Of a stretch of DNA of 64,000 nucleotides, positions 24,426 to 36,420 are shown piece by piece. Both the position numbers and the translations under genes were made by a program. This DNA comes from Fasciola hepatica (taxonomy: Eukaryota; Platyhelminthes; Trematoda; Plagiorchiida; Fasciolidae), in the NCBI GenBank assembly GCA_948099385.1, contig CANUEZ040000193.1:136501-200500 (forward strand), given 5' to 3'. Under the pieces are notes generated by a model. That model was not told the DNA's origin. It saw nothing but the letters and a program-made list of their open reading frames with translations, and searched no databases. Each line of letters starts with the position of its first letter. The stretch's first letter is position 1.

Positions 24426-25980
24426 CAACGTGCACCGTATGCATACATGACTCTACTTACAGCATAGATATGACCTCCATGTACTGTTTGGGATTATGGT
24501 TCTCCTATCGTGAATACAAACTGTTTTGATCCGTCCCACTAGATATAATGAGACGGCTTTTCTGGCTTCAAACCATCTCATTTTATTGGTACGAAGTAGA
24601 TCGTCTATATAATATGTGCGGTAACCATAACCAAATCCTTATCCGTCTGTGAATTTTAGCTCATCGCCGTATTTCAGTGCTGTGATCCGGAAGACGTGCA
24701 CATAATTGTTTGTTCATCAGAGAGTACGCTTTCAAATAATACCGAAATTATCCAACCATAACTAAACGGCGCATTTGCATTGGTGATATCCAGTCGAATT
24801 TAAGTCAGTTCTTATTCGGTCAGCGGATGGAATCACGTGGTTTCTATGGCTTGTTTTATCCCATTGCGTCCAATCCATGTGACGCAGCCACGTTCATTGT
24901 TGCCCCGTAGTTGTTTTCGAGAAATGAACCACTTATTCAATAAGTAATATCCATACCCCACCACAGCAGTAGCTTCCACACGAAGTCATAGCGATTCATT
25001 ACGAAGAAAGCAAATTTATTTAGTCGAATGTGGATAATTTGTCGATGTCCCTATAATTTCCAAGTTAATTTTTCCAAACATTTCATCACCAGACGAGGTG
25101 ACAACATCCCTGCGCACATTTCCCAACTATGTCAATGATATTTAAGGCAGGCTGAGCTCCTTAAGCATCTTGAATCAGTCAACGGTTTGAGTACCCGAGA
25201 GGTTTTAAAAGAGGTCTTCAATCTCAGTTTAGTTATCGTTACACTATGAGCGGCAGGATGTATGAACACAGTATCAGTGGTGCCGAGGTTAGGTCAGGGA
25301 TGTCGAGAACCCAGCGTCAGTCTCTGAAACAAGCGCTGAACCCAAATGGGTGAGGGCAGCTGGAGCATGTGCCACGCACGACTTAGATAGAATCCCGGTC
25401 GATGTCGGCTCTAGGCATCCCCTGTATCTTCTTATTTAGGGCTTTTTAACGAAATGAGCAAATAATTTAATATGGATCATATTGGATCTTGGACTTATCT
25501 GATGAGCCGAAAACAATGATTTCCCCTCACAAATGTGGGTGGAGAAGTCTGAAAAAGGTTTGTGCAATATATCCTCGACCACCTAATAGAAGTACATTTT
25601 TGACCGGCAGGTGGTGGATCGGTTCACCCAAATAGAATTACTTGAATCTCAAACTTGCTATTCTAGTGTTTTACGACCATCATGTACTGCCGAAGGCGCT
25701 AAAATGTCGGTCTGAACGTCCCCTGCACTCGCTCGGAGAACTAATATAGTAGCCCTTTACCGAAGAAAATACTGTAGCATACAACATTTGGACAAGTGTT
25801 GTACGTTTCCATGGCAAGCATAACTTCCCAATACATATCGTAATATACTCATTTTCAATCTCACTGTATTTCCCGTTATTTTTATTTGAATGCCAGATTT
25901 TCCTATCCCTTCATTTTCCAGTACAGTTGCTTAGTACTGATGAGTAACATAGTTCTCTAACTGGATATCGCATAAAAGAT
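24426..25980. other. Non-coding stretch, nothing recognised
   Basis: No ORF with a recognisable motif and no clear repeat. Confidence 0.3.
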
Positions 25981-25989
25981 TTTAAAATC

Positions 25990-26193
25990 GACATCGACGA
26001 ATAAATAGGTGTCGATTATTCCAACAAGGTAGACTGTGGTTGGATGATGGGTCGTACTGGCCAGCCCACAAAGTTTCGAAAACGTATGGGAAACCTAACC
26101 AACGGTATTCTTCCACGACAGGCAAGCAACAAATATCTGGCGACGCCGCAGCGGTGGTATCGCGGCCAATATCCTCAGTTGAATTCAAAATGT
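25990..26193 (+). CDS. Weak candidate exon, protein not recognised
   Basis: An open frame ends at a good donor (TCTCG|GTGAGC, GT at about 26194) and would start after an AATAG acceptor near 26010. The encoded stretch includes W-L-D-D-G-S-Y-W and Y-G-K-P. Codon pattern and splice sites are the only support, and an antisense ORF overlaps. Confidence 0.2.
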
Positions 26194-26272
26194 TTCTCGG
26201 TGAGCATAGTTTTCAGATATAATTTTCCTTCCTTTTTGTCTCCTCTTCACAAGTTTCTTCTCACATCACTCT

Positions 26273-26345
26273 CGACTCAGTGATAGTGCGGGGTAGCATC
26301 CAAAACCAAAGCACAGAAGTGCCAAGTTGATTACTGGTAGAGAAT
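26273..26345 (+). repeat. Short dispersed repeat C, copy 2
   Basis: Second copy of the repeat at 24345-24425, same strand. Confidence 0.5.
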
Positions 26346-28301
26346 GTTGACTGAAGATATAAATCTTCAATAAAACAATAAATAACCTCTGCAAAATAGG
26401 TATGGAATCTTAGGGTTTATTTGGGAAAGACACTTGGGGCGCCGAAATATTGCCCTCATAAATGAACAAGAAGTTAAACATGGTGGGGTGGCATAGGTCG
26501 TCTTACGGAATGAGAGCTACTTGCCCATTAAGGACTGAGATGTACGGAATACAGTTAAATAACGATCGTCATGCGTGAGTGACTGCGGCAAAAGACTAAA
26601 TTACGTTAAGTCCCAGGGCAGAAATTGCAGATCTCGCAGTACTTGCCTGGATGACGACTAAACGTTTGTTTGACCCTACATGAAGTAACTTCCTTGGGTA
26701 TACGAAACGAAGACTCCCAGTGGTCGTTTTAGAAAGCTTTTAGGCATTTTGCTAAATCCCGCTCTCCCCAGTAAAGGGGCTCCGAACCCAGGCTTTGAGA
26801 ACAAACACACAGCCAGTCCTTTAGACGCCCCGTACCCTGACCCGCACAGGTTACTGTCGGTACAAGGATTTTGATAAAGACAAGTGACGCAGCAACTTTC
26901 AACAAGAAAAATACCACTCAAACGAGTCTCAGTGACCAAAACGGAACTTTCCATTTTCAAGCCCGCCTTTTACAGATCAGAGACTCAACCTCAGGTATAA
27001 TATATATTCACTCACAAATCACCTGCCATGGAGTAATCAGGCAATATACTAAATCAAACTTGGACCACTGCAATCCATGTGAGATGCATGGCTGCATACT
27101 CCTGAGCTAATCAAACTGAAATCGGGAAATATTTCGGGGATGTCCCGTCTCCAAAGCCTTTCTTCAAACGGTTTGCCCACTCAGCATCGGGGACAAAGTA
27201 TGAGATTGCGTCCGCTGGAATGTGATGATCAGGGAAAAGATTCGTTTTCCCTTAGGAGGGAATCCAGTGTCTGAAAAGCTCCAACTTGGAGGTACTTCTT
27301 TGGTTGAAAGCATAATAGTGGAATCCGACAAACGGCAAAATGAAATGTGATCAGAGATGAGAATACTGCGTCACCATTTCACGTTCATATTTATTCTGCA
27401 CGATTTTTCAGCTAATTACAAACATAAAGCGCTGCAAAATACTGTGAGAAAAACTGTAAAGAGCCGATATAAAACAGCATGACTATATAATTCAGAGAAT
27501 GTATTGTTGGTTCGAGGAGCCTGAATCGTATGTAGTGGAAAATCCACTTGCATTTTTCATTATATAATTAGTGCTTTTTCATTCTATATACTTATGGTCA
27601 TGCTGAACATTGATTTTGATTCAGTCGTGATATTCTGAGAATTGTGTCAACGTATTGATTGTTTGTGCACTTGGACCAGCAATTTTACGGTGAAATTGAT
27701 TTTCCAAAATGCAGCTCGGCAGTTAAAAACTGGTTGGTTCTGTTATTATAATGCCCTCAGATATAGCTGGAAAACTCAAGTATTTTTGCGTAAATTTAAT
27801 TTAAAATAAAAGATATTAGTGGATCCACCAGACCTTTACCAACTGGCTGCAACTCATCCACGGCATACCTGTTTGATTGAATGTATCGTCCTCATCCATC
27901 TGATACAAATACATGTTACTTTACTCCCCAAAAAAACGGCTCACCTCCAGCATGTCCTACCCTTTTGACTTCGACTTGACCATGAACTAAGGCGCACCTA
28001 AACAACCAATCACTGGTTAATGATGAACTTAAAGAAGTTGTGCTTCCCATCTGGAGCTGATATCATTCCTGTTTTATTGCTGTTCGAAACATTGTCCCTC
28101 CATTTTAAATTAATTGCATGAACAATAAATGCAAGCAATGAAAAAAGGTACCGATAAGCATGGCGCTTAAATTCTGTTCTTCGGGACGAATAAAAGCTTT
28201 ATCTGATTTCAATGTCGGGATTGCACACAAGATGAAGTCGCTCGCTGTTCGTAAAACAAAGGGTAAGTCGCCTAGTTAGTCTCAATCTTTCGTTCAACAA
28301 A
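26346..28301. other. Non-coding stretch, nothing recognised
   Basis: AT-rich. Overlapping ORFs on both strands around 26676-27110 show no family motif. Confidence 0.3.
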
Positions 28302-29313
28302 TTTTCCCATTAGGCTTTAGCCAAAACCCATAATTCTTTAGCCGCAACCAAAAATCATTTAACCACAACCCACCATTCTTTAGCCACGAATGACTATTCT
28401 TTAACCACCGCCCATCATTATTTAGCCTTGAAACACAACCTTTAGCCATGCAGCTGCAAGTCAGTTAGGTCGAAAGTATCGGAACATTATGACGTTAAGA
28501 GACATTTGACCAATTTATTATTTCTTTTTACAAAGATCGTTGTTGGAAAGCTGACTGAACAAAGGAGAAAGTGTGACGAGCGTATGCTATGCAGTTGACC
28601 GTGGTAAGGGTATCAAATGCTGCACCTCAGATTGATTGGAGAAGGTTTAAAGAATGCACCGGTGTCGTCGAACCAAGTGGTCCTGCGAGTAAAACTCCGT
28701 CATGTAACAAACGTTCTTTGTTCTGCATTTAAAGTCACTGACAAAAATCAAGACTCGATGTGATAAGAAATAAAGAATTGCCTCCCTAACCGTTTAGATA
28801 AGTGAATGCATTGACAGTCAGTGGATAATACGCACAGATGTCGTAAGTACATCCCCATCACTGCCATCAGTTTATTTATATCGCAACGTTTGACACCATA
28901 ATTATTACTGAAAATCTAAGTCACACGGGCTGTGCCACTAAATTTCACGATACGGGTGCATCCTTTAAACCTTCTCCAATCAATTTGGGGTGCAGCATTT
29001 GATACCATTACCACGGTCAACTGCATAGCATACGCTCGTCACGCTTTCTCCTTTGTTCAGTCAGCTTTCCAACAACGATCTTTGTAAAAAGAAATAATAA
29101 ATTGGTCAAATGTCTCTTAACGTCATAATGTTCCGATACTTTCGACCCAACTGACTTGCAGCTGCATGGCTAAAGGTTGTGTTTCAAGGCTAAATAATGA
29201 TGGGCGGTGGTTAAAGAATAGTCATTCGTGGCTAAAGAATGGTGGGTTGTGGTTAAATGATTTTTGGTTGCGGCTAAAGAATTATGGGTTTTGGCTAAAG
29301 CTCAATGGGAAAA
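28302..29313. mobile_element. Foldback-type element with long inverted arms
   Basis: A near-perfect inverted repeat. The left arm 28302-28668 is the reverse complement of the right arm 29313-28948, with only scattered mismatches over about 366 bp. The spacer is about 280 bp (28669-28947). Each arm opens with TTTTCCCATT and then six tandem units of about 21 bp, each starting TTTAGCC or TTTAACC (28316 to about 28440 on the left). Long terminal inverted repeats with internal tandem subrepeats are the hallmark of foldback elements. There is no ORF, so it is non-autonomous. No target duplication was found by eye. Confidence 0.85.
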
Positions 29314-32079
29314 GGTGTATAATAACTTGCGTATGCTTGTGATGATCAGTATTCGGAAACTCGGGCACGAGTGCTCTGTCACAGTTCATCCAGGTAGTCA
29401 GTAAATATCCGTACGAAATCAATCATTTGTCCCTTTCACCGATACAGCTGGCAGTGCGTCCCACTAGATTGGTTAACCTTCTACATAAACGGCAAACAAA
29501 GAGCTGAATAAGCGAATGTCTGTGCAGGCGGATACGCCGTCGCCCGGTTGTGTTCACGAAAACTTCGACTTTATTTCTGGTCCCTGGCCTTGAGTAAGTT
29601 AATTCACATCACACACTTCTTCACGCTTATGGAAGCAACCCGGTAACCTGAAGACGACCATTGAAGCCGATACCACGTAGTCCAACAACGAATAAGACAG
29701 CGGTACGCCCCACTCTTTCCTTGGCCCGTTCATTATTTCCGCAGATCGAACCGGTAACGGCAATCGAGTCATTCAACTGCGTTCTGGTTACAGATTGTTC
29801 CTAGAGTCTACACATTTCTCGCATAAAAAAGTCATCAACATATCTAGCGTCCTAACGCACCTACATTGCGATCACATTGCTGTCGGTTACCACTGATATG
29901 GATGGACTTAAAATTGTGAGTCATTTTGATCCACATTTATAGGTCCTTGTCAATGCATCGTTTTGATAACGTCTCGCCAAAGTCAAACATCCCTCGGAGC
30001 CACTGCTGGACGATTACCATCTATATCTGTGAGGGTATTGACCAGAGCATCGATAGGTGACCTAGTTTCTCTAACAGACAGCGCGTCACCATATGTCCAA
30101 AATCTATGTAAAGGCAGGAGCCACAAAAGTCCATCATTGGCCTAATCGGTTCGTCTTAAAACGGAACGAAATCATCCAACCAACCGAACCAAACCACTCC
30201 ATTCAACCAGTGGCCAAAGATTGTTTCAACCGTACGGGATGAAATCAGTCAATCTAATTTCCAAATAAGAGAGCGGGTCATAGGATCCGGTTATGGAAAA
30301 CGTTGTGGACTATTGCACTTCGTATGATGTTTTGTGACTGCAATCACTATCACATAGAAACTGCCTGTTTTGTGGTAGTAAAACGAGATGGTTCGGAACC
30401 TGAGAAGTCTTTTTATTCTTATTCTGGGACGGAGCAAAAGAATACCTGTTTTCCAAACAAAATTATGCACCAAGTTATCAATGCAGTCAGTTGCCCAGGA
30501 TCCCGATGAACAATGAACAGAGATCATGAAGACTTTAGTTGAGACTGCTCCTGCTGCATAATGCCCCAGAGTTGGACATACACAAAAAAGATGGACATCC
30601 GCGTCGTCAGCCGCACTGCTAGATGCGTACTGATCGAGTCTTTCAGATTGAAATATGCTAGTGCACGGACTCTGCTGGCACAAATTGTGTTTGACTGTGC
30701 GTATCCTGTGCAATGCACATGCTGCCATTGACTGGCCGTTGTTCCACTATAGCGACTGGTGATTACACTTGAGATTGCTGAGAGAAGAAAAAAGGAATAA
30801 CGGTGACCCACGAAGATGTGTTGCGCAATCGTCAGCGGTGACGACTACACGGGCACGATGTCTGCCGTGACTGTGGCAATGTGAAGAGCCCGTTGTCACG
30901 GGGAATTTGTCACATGATCCCCAAGGCAACAAGTATTATTAAATTTCAGTCAACCCTATTACCGAAACCATTTTTAACAGACATTTTAAAATGCGCGACT
31001 TTACAAGCATAATAATGGTCGGAGAAACTCGTGTCTGGTAAATATGTGATTCACATTAGGTTAACCGTAGCCGACTGGTCACGAGGCGAAGTAATAAATA
31101 ATATACTAATACCAACATATTCGTTCACGTATTGCATCCGACGGTCGTCGAATAAACCACATTGTCCAGTTTGAAAAAATATAGTAATTCATATTATTTT
31201 GATAAACTTCTGCTAACAATTACCTCTATTATTTACGTTGTATTGCAGAAAGTGTTAAATGAGCCACAATGCGAAGATGAAAGATGACAATTTACTGTCG
31301 CCATATGCTTTACGTATTTCAACTTAGTTTTTCTACTATGATAACCCTTTATTGAAATCAGGCCTTTGTATGTACTCCGGGGGCTGATTCCACCAAAGGA
31401 TGTGTACGGAATTTTTGTTAACCTATCACTGCTGAGGTGACGAACTTCCGTAATTCGATAGAATAACAGTACATTAGTAATTAGTAAAACAACGTAAGAA
31501 TACTATTAGGGTCCATTTTAGCGACCGTCACCCAAGCGTACCATTCTTGTTCCCATGGGGTACTCTGAGATGATGAGGCTGTGTGGTGTGGTGCAAAGAA
31601 ACACACACGAATAACACCCACGAAAAATCTGTGTTATAAACTAGTGAACTCAATAATGTCAGTCTTTCAATCAAGTGATAACTGTGACTGGATTACCATA
31701 TTAAATTAATCTAGGTACAATGGGCAGAAATTGTTCAGTTATCATGCGAACTGACGTTCTGTTATCTTTTCAATCTCTAACAGTCTGCGACCAGGCGGAA
31801 AAACGAGCTTTGATTCAGCCATTTTCGAATAAAAGTGGATATAAGGGCAACGTAAAAATTAACAAATTGTACTTACTGGCTAATGAGATCGTCGTGTTTT
31901 TCACTGTGGGAATCTCGCTCATGAAATAATACTGATAAAATCCGTCATTATATATAATGAGAGATGCAAAATATGGTTTTATATTGTTGTATTTTATTTT
32001 ACTTTACATTATGTTGTATGATAATAGCAAAGGCTTTATGAATAGGTTGTGGGAAATTGAAGACTGTAACTTAGGGAAC
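29314..32079. other. Non-coding stretch, nothing recognised
   Basis: About 2.8 kb. ORFs at 30303-30509 (+) and 30811-30291 (-) overlap in antisense with no recognised motif. A GC-richer patch at 29480-29780 could be an old LTR, but no partner copy is present. Confidence 0.3.
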
Positions 32080-32140
32080 TGACCGGCGTTGGCGCAAAGA
32101 CTCGAACCCGGGACAGGGGCGGGGGAGGGGGGCAAGAAGA
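32080..32140 (-). repeat. tRNA-derived SINE, family C, copy 1 (partial)
   Basis: On the minus strand it shows a B box GGGTTCGAGTC followed by a GCCGGTCA segment that matches the copy at 40690-40830. A G-rich run (32115-32133) interrupts the expected A-box side. Confidence 0.5.
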
Positions 32141-32999
32141 CCACCTTGGTTACTGTTTGACCACCGGGTTTCAATATTACCATAAGTCCATGTTAGACGC
32201 TACGATGAACAAGAGGTGCATGGCAAAAAAGTAAGTTCTTATCTAGTAGCTATCCACGTGAATAAATATGAAACTACTGAAAAAATAATGCTCAACAAAA
32301 GGCTCTCCTGATGAACGTATCAAACTGCTAGTTATTTGCTGCAATATTATATCACAGGGACAATAAAAGCTACGCAATAAACTAAGAGTTGAAAGAACTT
32401 CCCAAAAATTGAGTGTGCAATAAAAGCTGAAAGTGCCGTGACTGCACATTCATCATATTAGGTTAAACAATCATGAATTTGATCTCACAACATTGTTTCA
32501 ATGACGATAATTTTTAAGGACATGATCTTTCTAATATTATAGCTTATGGTGATTATCAAACGTGAATGAGCGGATTTAATCTATATTTACAGGAAACTTA
32601 CGATTCCAGGTGTTGTTATCGTTAAATACCTGCACATATTTCACTGAGATTCACCAAGCGGGCCTTAGTTCACATTGTGTACTTGCGCCAAACATGTTAC
32701 AGTGAAAATACATTGCTGCGGCAATTAGATAACCAGGCCGCGCAAAAGACCTTTGAATTTTTTCCAGAAAAGCGGACAATATCAATAAAGAGTATTAGAG
32801 TAAGAGAGCGACAAAGTACCGGAAGACGTAAGTGGACATGTCTGATTCTGGAGTCTAGAAGGAATTAAAAGATAACTGCTCAGTTTATTTCCTTATTCCG
32901 TCCCTTGATATTACTGCAGTCGACAAACTAGCGTTCCCAGCCGTTTAACCACACCTAAACACTATCGGCGAAAGTTATTGTTCGCCAAACAACCTTTTC
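32141..32999. other. Non-coding stretch, nothing recognised
   Basis: AT-rich. The 63-codon ORF at 32677-32868 is not recognised. Confidence 0.3.
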
Positions 33000-34112
33000 G
33001 GTACTCAGAACACGAGTTGTAGGCAAACATATGTTTTCGGTGGTTTCATTCTCAAGCCCTCACAATATCGTTTATATGAAAACGAATTATTAAGGAGAGT
33101 TGGAAAAATTGTCACTGAGCCGGTATAAAGCCATAAGGTGAGGCGGAAAGAAACACGTGCGGGGGAACGGATTATGTAGCCGGTGATAATTAGCTTACGA
33201 GCGTTGGCCATGGGAGCTGAAGTGTTTGTACCAATTTTCGTTGCACGCAAAGGTCAGGCTTCGAGAGGCGGATGATAATTACCTCGGCAGTCGCTAGTAT
33301 CTGACATCTAATTGCTCTGGACGTGTAATTTGGGACCCGGTAGACAACTTCGAAGGCAGAATGATTGGCGATCGTATGCCCAGCTTCTACCACGTGAGCT
33401 ATGGTAGAACTTGATATCACTCCGGTGTCTCCATGACCAAGCCATCGTGCGTGATATCCTTTGATGCTTTTTGAAAACTGCCCTATGTAAGCCGCACCAC
33501 AGGTGCGCTTGAAATGGTAGATGATCATGGATGAGGTCAACGAGGTTGCTTATCTTTATTTTCACGTCGGATTTTTGGTAATGTAGCGAACGCGCATCTC
33601 ATCTTAGCGGCGTTGAAAGTGGCCTTCACTGTGGCACTCAGAATTCTGGTGATTCTATCACCTGCGATGACACCCATGAGGGGGAGTAGGATGAATAGTG
33701 GGTTCTTTTCTACCAGTGGGATTCTCACTGGTTTGATTCTTTCAGTCCAATTTCTTAAGGTAAATTTATCGAGATAATCTTTGCTTAGTGGTGTTTTCCT
33801 TATGAGTGTTACCTCGGCATCCAAGGTATCTGTGGTGCAGATATGTTTCGCCCTGTACAAGATACAGCGTGTCAGGTTGCTTTTGCAAACAAGTGGCACG
33901 AAACTGTGAAAGTTCATGTCCCACGTCGCTTTCCGATACACCTTCCTCTGCATTGATCCATCAGGACGTCTGGTTACGTATGTATCAAGGAACGGTGGGC
34001 GATTATCTTCCTCCATTTCAATGGTAAATTCGATTGCGGAGTGCATAGTGTTAAATTTGCATGGGATATCTACTAAGTCGACTTTTGCGTCTGTTACACA
34101 AACCTAAGAGAA
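33000..34112 (-). pseudogene. Penelope-like element: RT C-terminus and GIY-YIG endonuclease
   Basis: On the minus strand the frame 34046-33537 encodes the part of a Penelope-type RT after the catalytic box: P-F-L-D-T-Y-V-x-R-x-P-D-G and V-Y-R-K-A-T segments. After a frame change, 33540-33190 encodes a GIY-YIG nuclease: C-G-A-A-Y-I-G (Y-I-G at 33489-33481), a downstream Arg, then a K-P-D-L-C-V-Q segment and an L-Q-L-P-W end. The GIY half of the motif is degraded. RT fused to GIY-YIG defines Penelope-like elements, known from schistosomes (Cercyon). About 190 bp of 3' sequence follows to about 33000. Coding begins just after the point where the plus-strand fragment at 34500-34715 ends. Confidence 0.85.
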
Positions 34113-34178
34113 TCAATCCTTCGACGAACTTTTAATGTACAATTCGAATTCACAATTGAGTAGTAGCAGATTCGATTT

Positions 34179-34489
34179 GTATATAATATGATTCATCATG
34201 CAGCTTGAACGCTCAACGGAGGCGGGTTGTTACCGTTCGAAGCCAGTGACGGAAGGGTGCTATATCATGTAGTGTAGATGTTCAACAAACCGTTGAGAGC
34301 CAGCCCAGATAGCCTTGTGGTTAAGGTGTTCGATTCACAATCGTTCACTCCGGGTTCGAGTCCCCGTGGGGGCTCGGTGGATGTGCACTGCTGATGATTC
34401 CCAACAAGGATGAAACAGCTGTACAGTGCTTCCATGGTTTTCAATGGTGAGTTGAGCGTTCAAGCTGCATGATGAATCATATTATATAC
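34179..34489 (+). repeat. tRNA-derived SINE, family B, copy 2, with inverted 3' end at its 5' side
   Basis: The SINE body 34218-34489 is colinear with 22940-22669. The tRNA-like part around 34310-34376 has an A-box-like TAGCCTTGTGGTTAAGG and a B box GGTTCGAGTCC at 34357-34367. Its last 39 bp (34451-34489) reappear as an exact reverse complement at 34179-34217, just before the SINE 5' end, so this copy has perfect 39-bp inverted ends, extendable with mismatches to about 50 bp. The other copy lacks the 5' inverted piece. It lies between the two opposed Penelope-like fragments. Confidence 0.85.
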
Positions 34490-34499
34490 AATTCGAATT

Positions 34500-34715
34500 C
34501 AGTACCACTCATTAACACCGGAGGGTTGAAGTTGCTATCGGATTACCTCTGGGACCACTTCTCTCCAAAGTGTTCATGGAAAAACTGGAAAACCAAAGCA
34601 CTGCATGGAACAATAGGCCCTTTTGTCCACTACTACCGTTACGTGGATGATATACTTTGTGTAACAGATACAAAAATCGACTTAGCAGAACTTAAATTTA
34701 TTTTGATAGTGTAAG
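34500..34715 (+). pseudogene. Penelope-like RT fragment with Y-V-D-D box
   Basis: Plus-strand frame to 34714 encoding part of a Penelope-type RT: A-L-H-G-T-I-G-P-F, then the catalytic Y-V-D-D at 34640-34651 and a C-V-T-D-x-K segment. It ends where the minus-strand fragment at 34112 begins, with a few residues shared (x-C-V-T-D-x-K-x-D-L), so the two pieces are successive parts of the same RT in opposite directions. Confidence 0.8.
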
Positions 34716-34965
34716 GGTCAGGCTCTAGGCCTCCACATTGTTGTTCGATTAGTGTAAGCATGGGAACTGAGCATACTACACAAGACTATCCACCATACCA
34801 CTTCTTCAGCAGTTCCGCTTAGTATCAACTAGAATTAGCCTCAGTGTAATACGGACAAAAAAAGAAAGCAGCCTTACTGAATCACGGTAAGTTGATCTAT
34901 TCGTCTTATGTAATTATTTAGAAATCCATCGGGCATAGTGTCATAAAGGTTAGCTCATACCACCT

Positions 34966-35190
34966 GTCGTGGTGGAGTGGCTTAAAGCGTTTGATTACCA
35001 CGTCGGAGGTCGAAGGTTCGAACCCCTACCACCACCAGTAACTTTGGTGGTAAACAATAATCCCCACTGTCGTCCGGCTCATTACTACTCATGGTCTATG
35101 AGACCTTGTGTTGTTATCCACTCCAAGTCTCGGGGTTGACGAACGGTTATCTCTAATAGTGCAGTGGATCTTTGTGGCTGACATGTTCAT
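34966..35190 (+). repeat. tRNA-derived SINE, family A, copy 4 (best head)
   Basis: A pol III promoter-like head: A box within TGGAGTGGCTTAAAGC and a B box GGTTCGAACCC near 35014-35024, with a CCACCACCA segment at 35028-35036 where a tRNA 3' end would be. The body matches copies at 6566-6835 (-) and 8030-8247 (+), with CTGTCGTCCGGCTCATTA near 35068 and TCTTTGTGGCTGACATG near 35170. Confidence 0.75.
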
Positions 35191-35384
35191 TTACTATTTT
35201 CTATCTCCTTAAGTTTTATTACTGTTGTTCTACTAAATTTCTGCCTTATTGTTTTAAGATCGTACCGTCCAGTGGTATGTCAAACAAAGCCTAAATTCTA
35301 GGCCGTTGTCTTCTGGCTGTCTCAACCATTCGGATTTCGCAACTAAACACGTATCAGTTTATTTGGCATTCACACCGTCTCAAA

Positions 35385-35980
35385 ATGGAGCGCTATCTAC
35401 GTCCTGAACGGTTTGACGCAGATCCAAACTCGACTACCTCTTCAAAATTTTGGCGTCACTGGCTCGCCAAAGTTGGTGTAGACGATTCTGAGAAGCTTGA
35501 CTTCCTATATAACTATGTCTCTACCACCACATACGATTATGTGGCTGAATGTACTTCATACAACGATGCCATTCAAATCCTTGAAAAACTGTTTATCAAG
35601 CCGCCTAATGAAGTCTTTGCACGCTACCTACTCGCAACATGCAAACAGGAAATGGAGCAGGATTTCAACCATTTCTACCAAAAACTAAAATCCTTAGCTA
35701 AGGATTGTAACTTCGGGTTGCGACAGCCGAGTACAATCAAAAAGATGCTATTCGAGACGCTTTCATAGGCGGAATGCAGTCGAACATTGTACGGCAGCGA
35801 TTTTTTGGAAATAAATCTCTGGATTTACAAACCGCCCTAGAATTAGCCCGATCGCTCGAAATGGCCCAACAACAATCCAGCGCCTTCCAGACGCCATCAA
35901 TATCGCACACGGCTTCGGCGTCAACACCCACTGAATCAACTGATAATTGTCCCTCTGACCATAAGGAAGGTAACAACTTA
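35385..35980 (+). pseudogene. Gypsy element 2: gag
   Basis: The frame from ATG 35385 encodes about 127 residues of a capsid-like Gag (M-E-R-Y-L-R-P-E-R-F start, F-W-R-H-W and a Y-L-L-A-T-C-K-Q-E segment). A TAG near 35766 interrupts it, and the reading continues in another frame to about 35980. Unrelated in sequence to the CsRn1-like gag here, so it represents a second Ty3/gypsy lineage. No LTR recognised upstream. Confidence 0.7.
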
Positions 35981-36021
35981 CTCATGGAAACAACGTCAGC
36001 TGCGTTAAAAACCAAGTGTTT

Positions 36022-36420
36022 TTTTTTGTGGAAATGACAGACATCCTCGATTCAGATGTCCTGCTATGTATGTGGTTAGCAGTAACTGTCGAAAGAAAGG
36101 ACACTTCCAAACGTGTCTGCCGATCACATCTGGAGAAACGAATAGTCTCCGCCACAACACCTGTACTCTCTACCGTCGTCACCGCCTCTTCTCCGGAATG
36201 ACTATTAAATGCGCTAACAACGATTACTGTGAACAAGATCCCTATAGAAGCTCTGATAGATACGGGAAGTTCCGACAGTTACTTCTCCAAATCCGTGGTA
36301 CAGCGTCACCGTCTCAAAATTATGCAGTCATCCAGCGTCATCGCCATGGCTTCCACGAGATTAATCAGTCAAACGAAGGGTCACTGTTTTGCTAGCATAT
36401 GTCTCAAGGATAATTCGTAC
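36022..36420 (+). pseudogene. Gypsy element 2: nucleocapsid knuckle and protease
   Basis: A zinc-knuckle region near 36025-36120 keeps C-R-K-K-G-H-F-Q-T-C but has lost one cysteine to Ser. The protease follows in the frame from 36229: A-L-I-D-T-G-S-S-D-S, with an intact D-T-G active site at about 36256-36264. The protease active site, unlike that of copy B, is conserved. Frame changes separate the parts. Confidence 0.7.

Noticed and set aside
25498..25515. Hammerhead ribozyme core (CTGATGA followed by GAAA)
   Set aside because: Only three bases separate the two core parts, leaving no stem II, and no flanking stems I and III were seen.
28316..28440. CRISPR-like regular repeats
   Set aside because: The 21-bp units are contiguous without spacers, are mirrored in the other arm, and the genome is eukaryotic.
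34966..35036. Functional tRNA gene
   Set aside because: A and B boxes and a CCA-like end are present, but the arms do not pair well and the sequence continues into a repeated SINE body.
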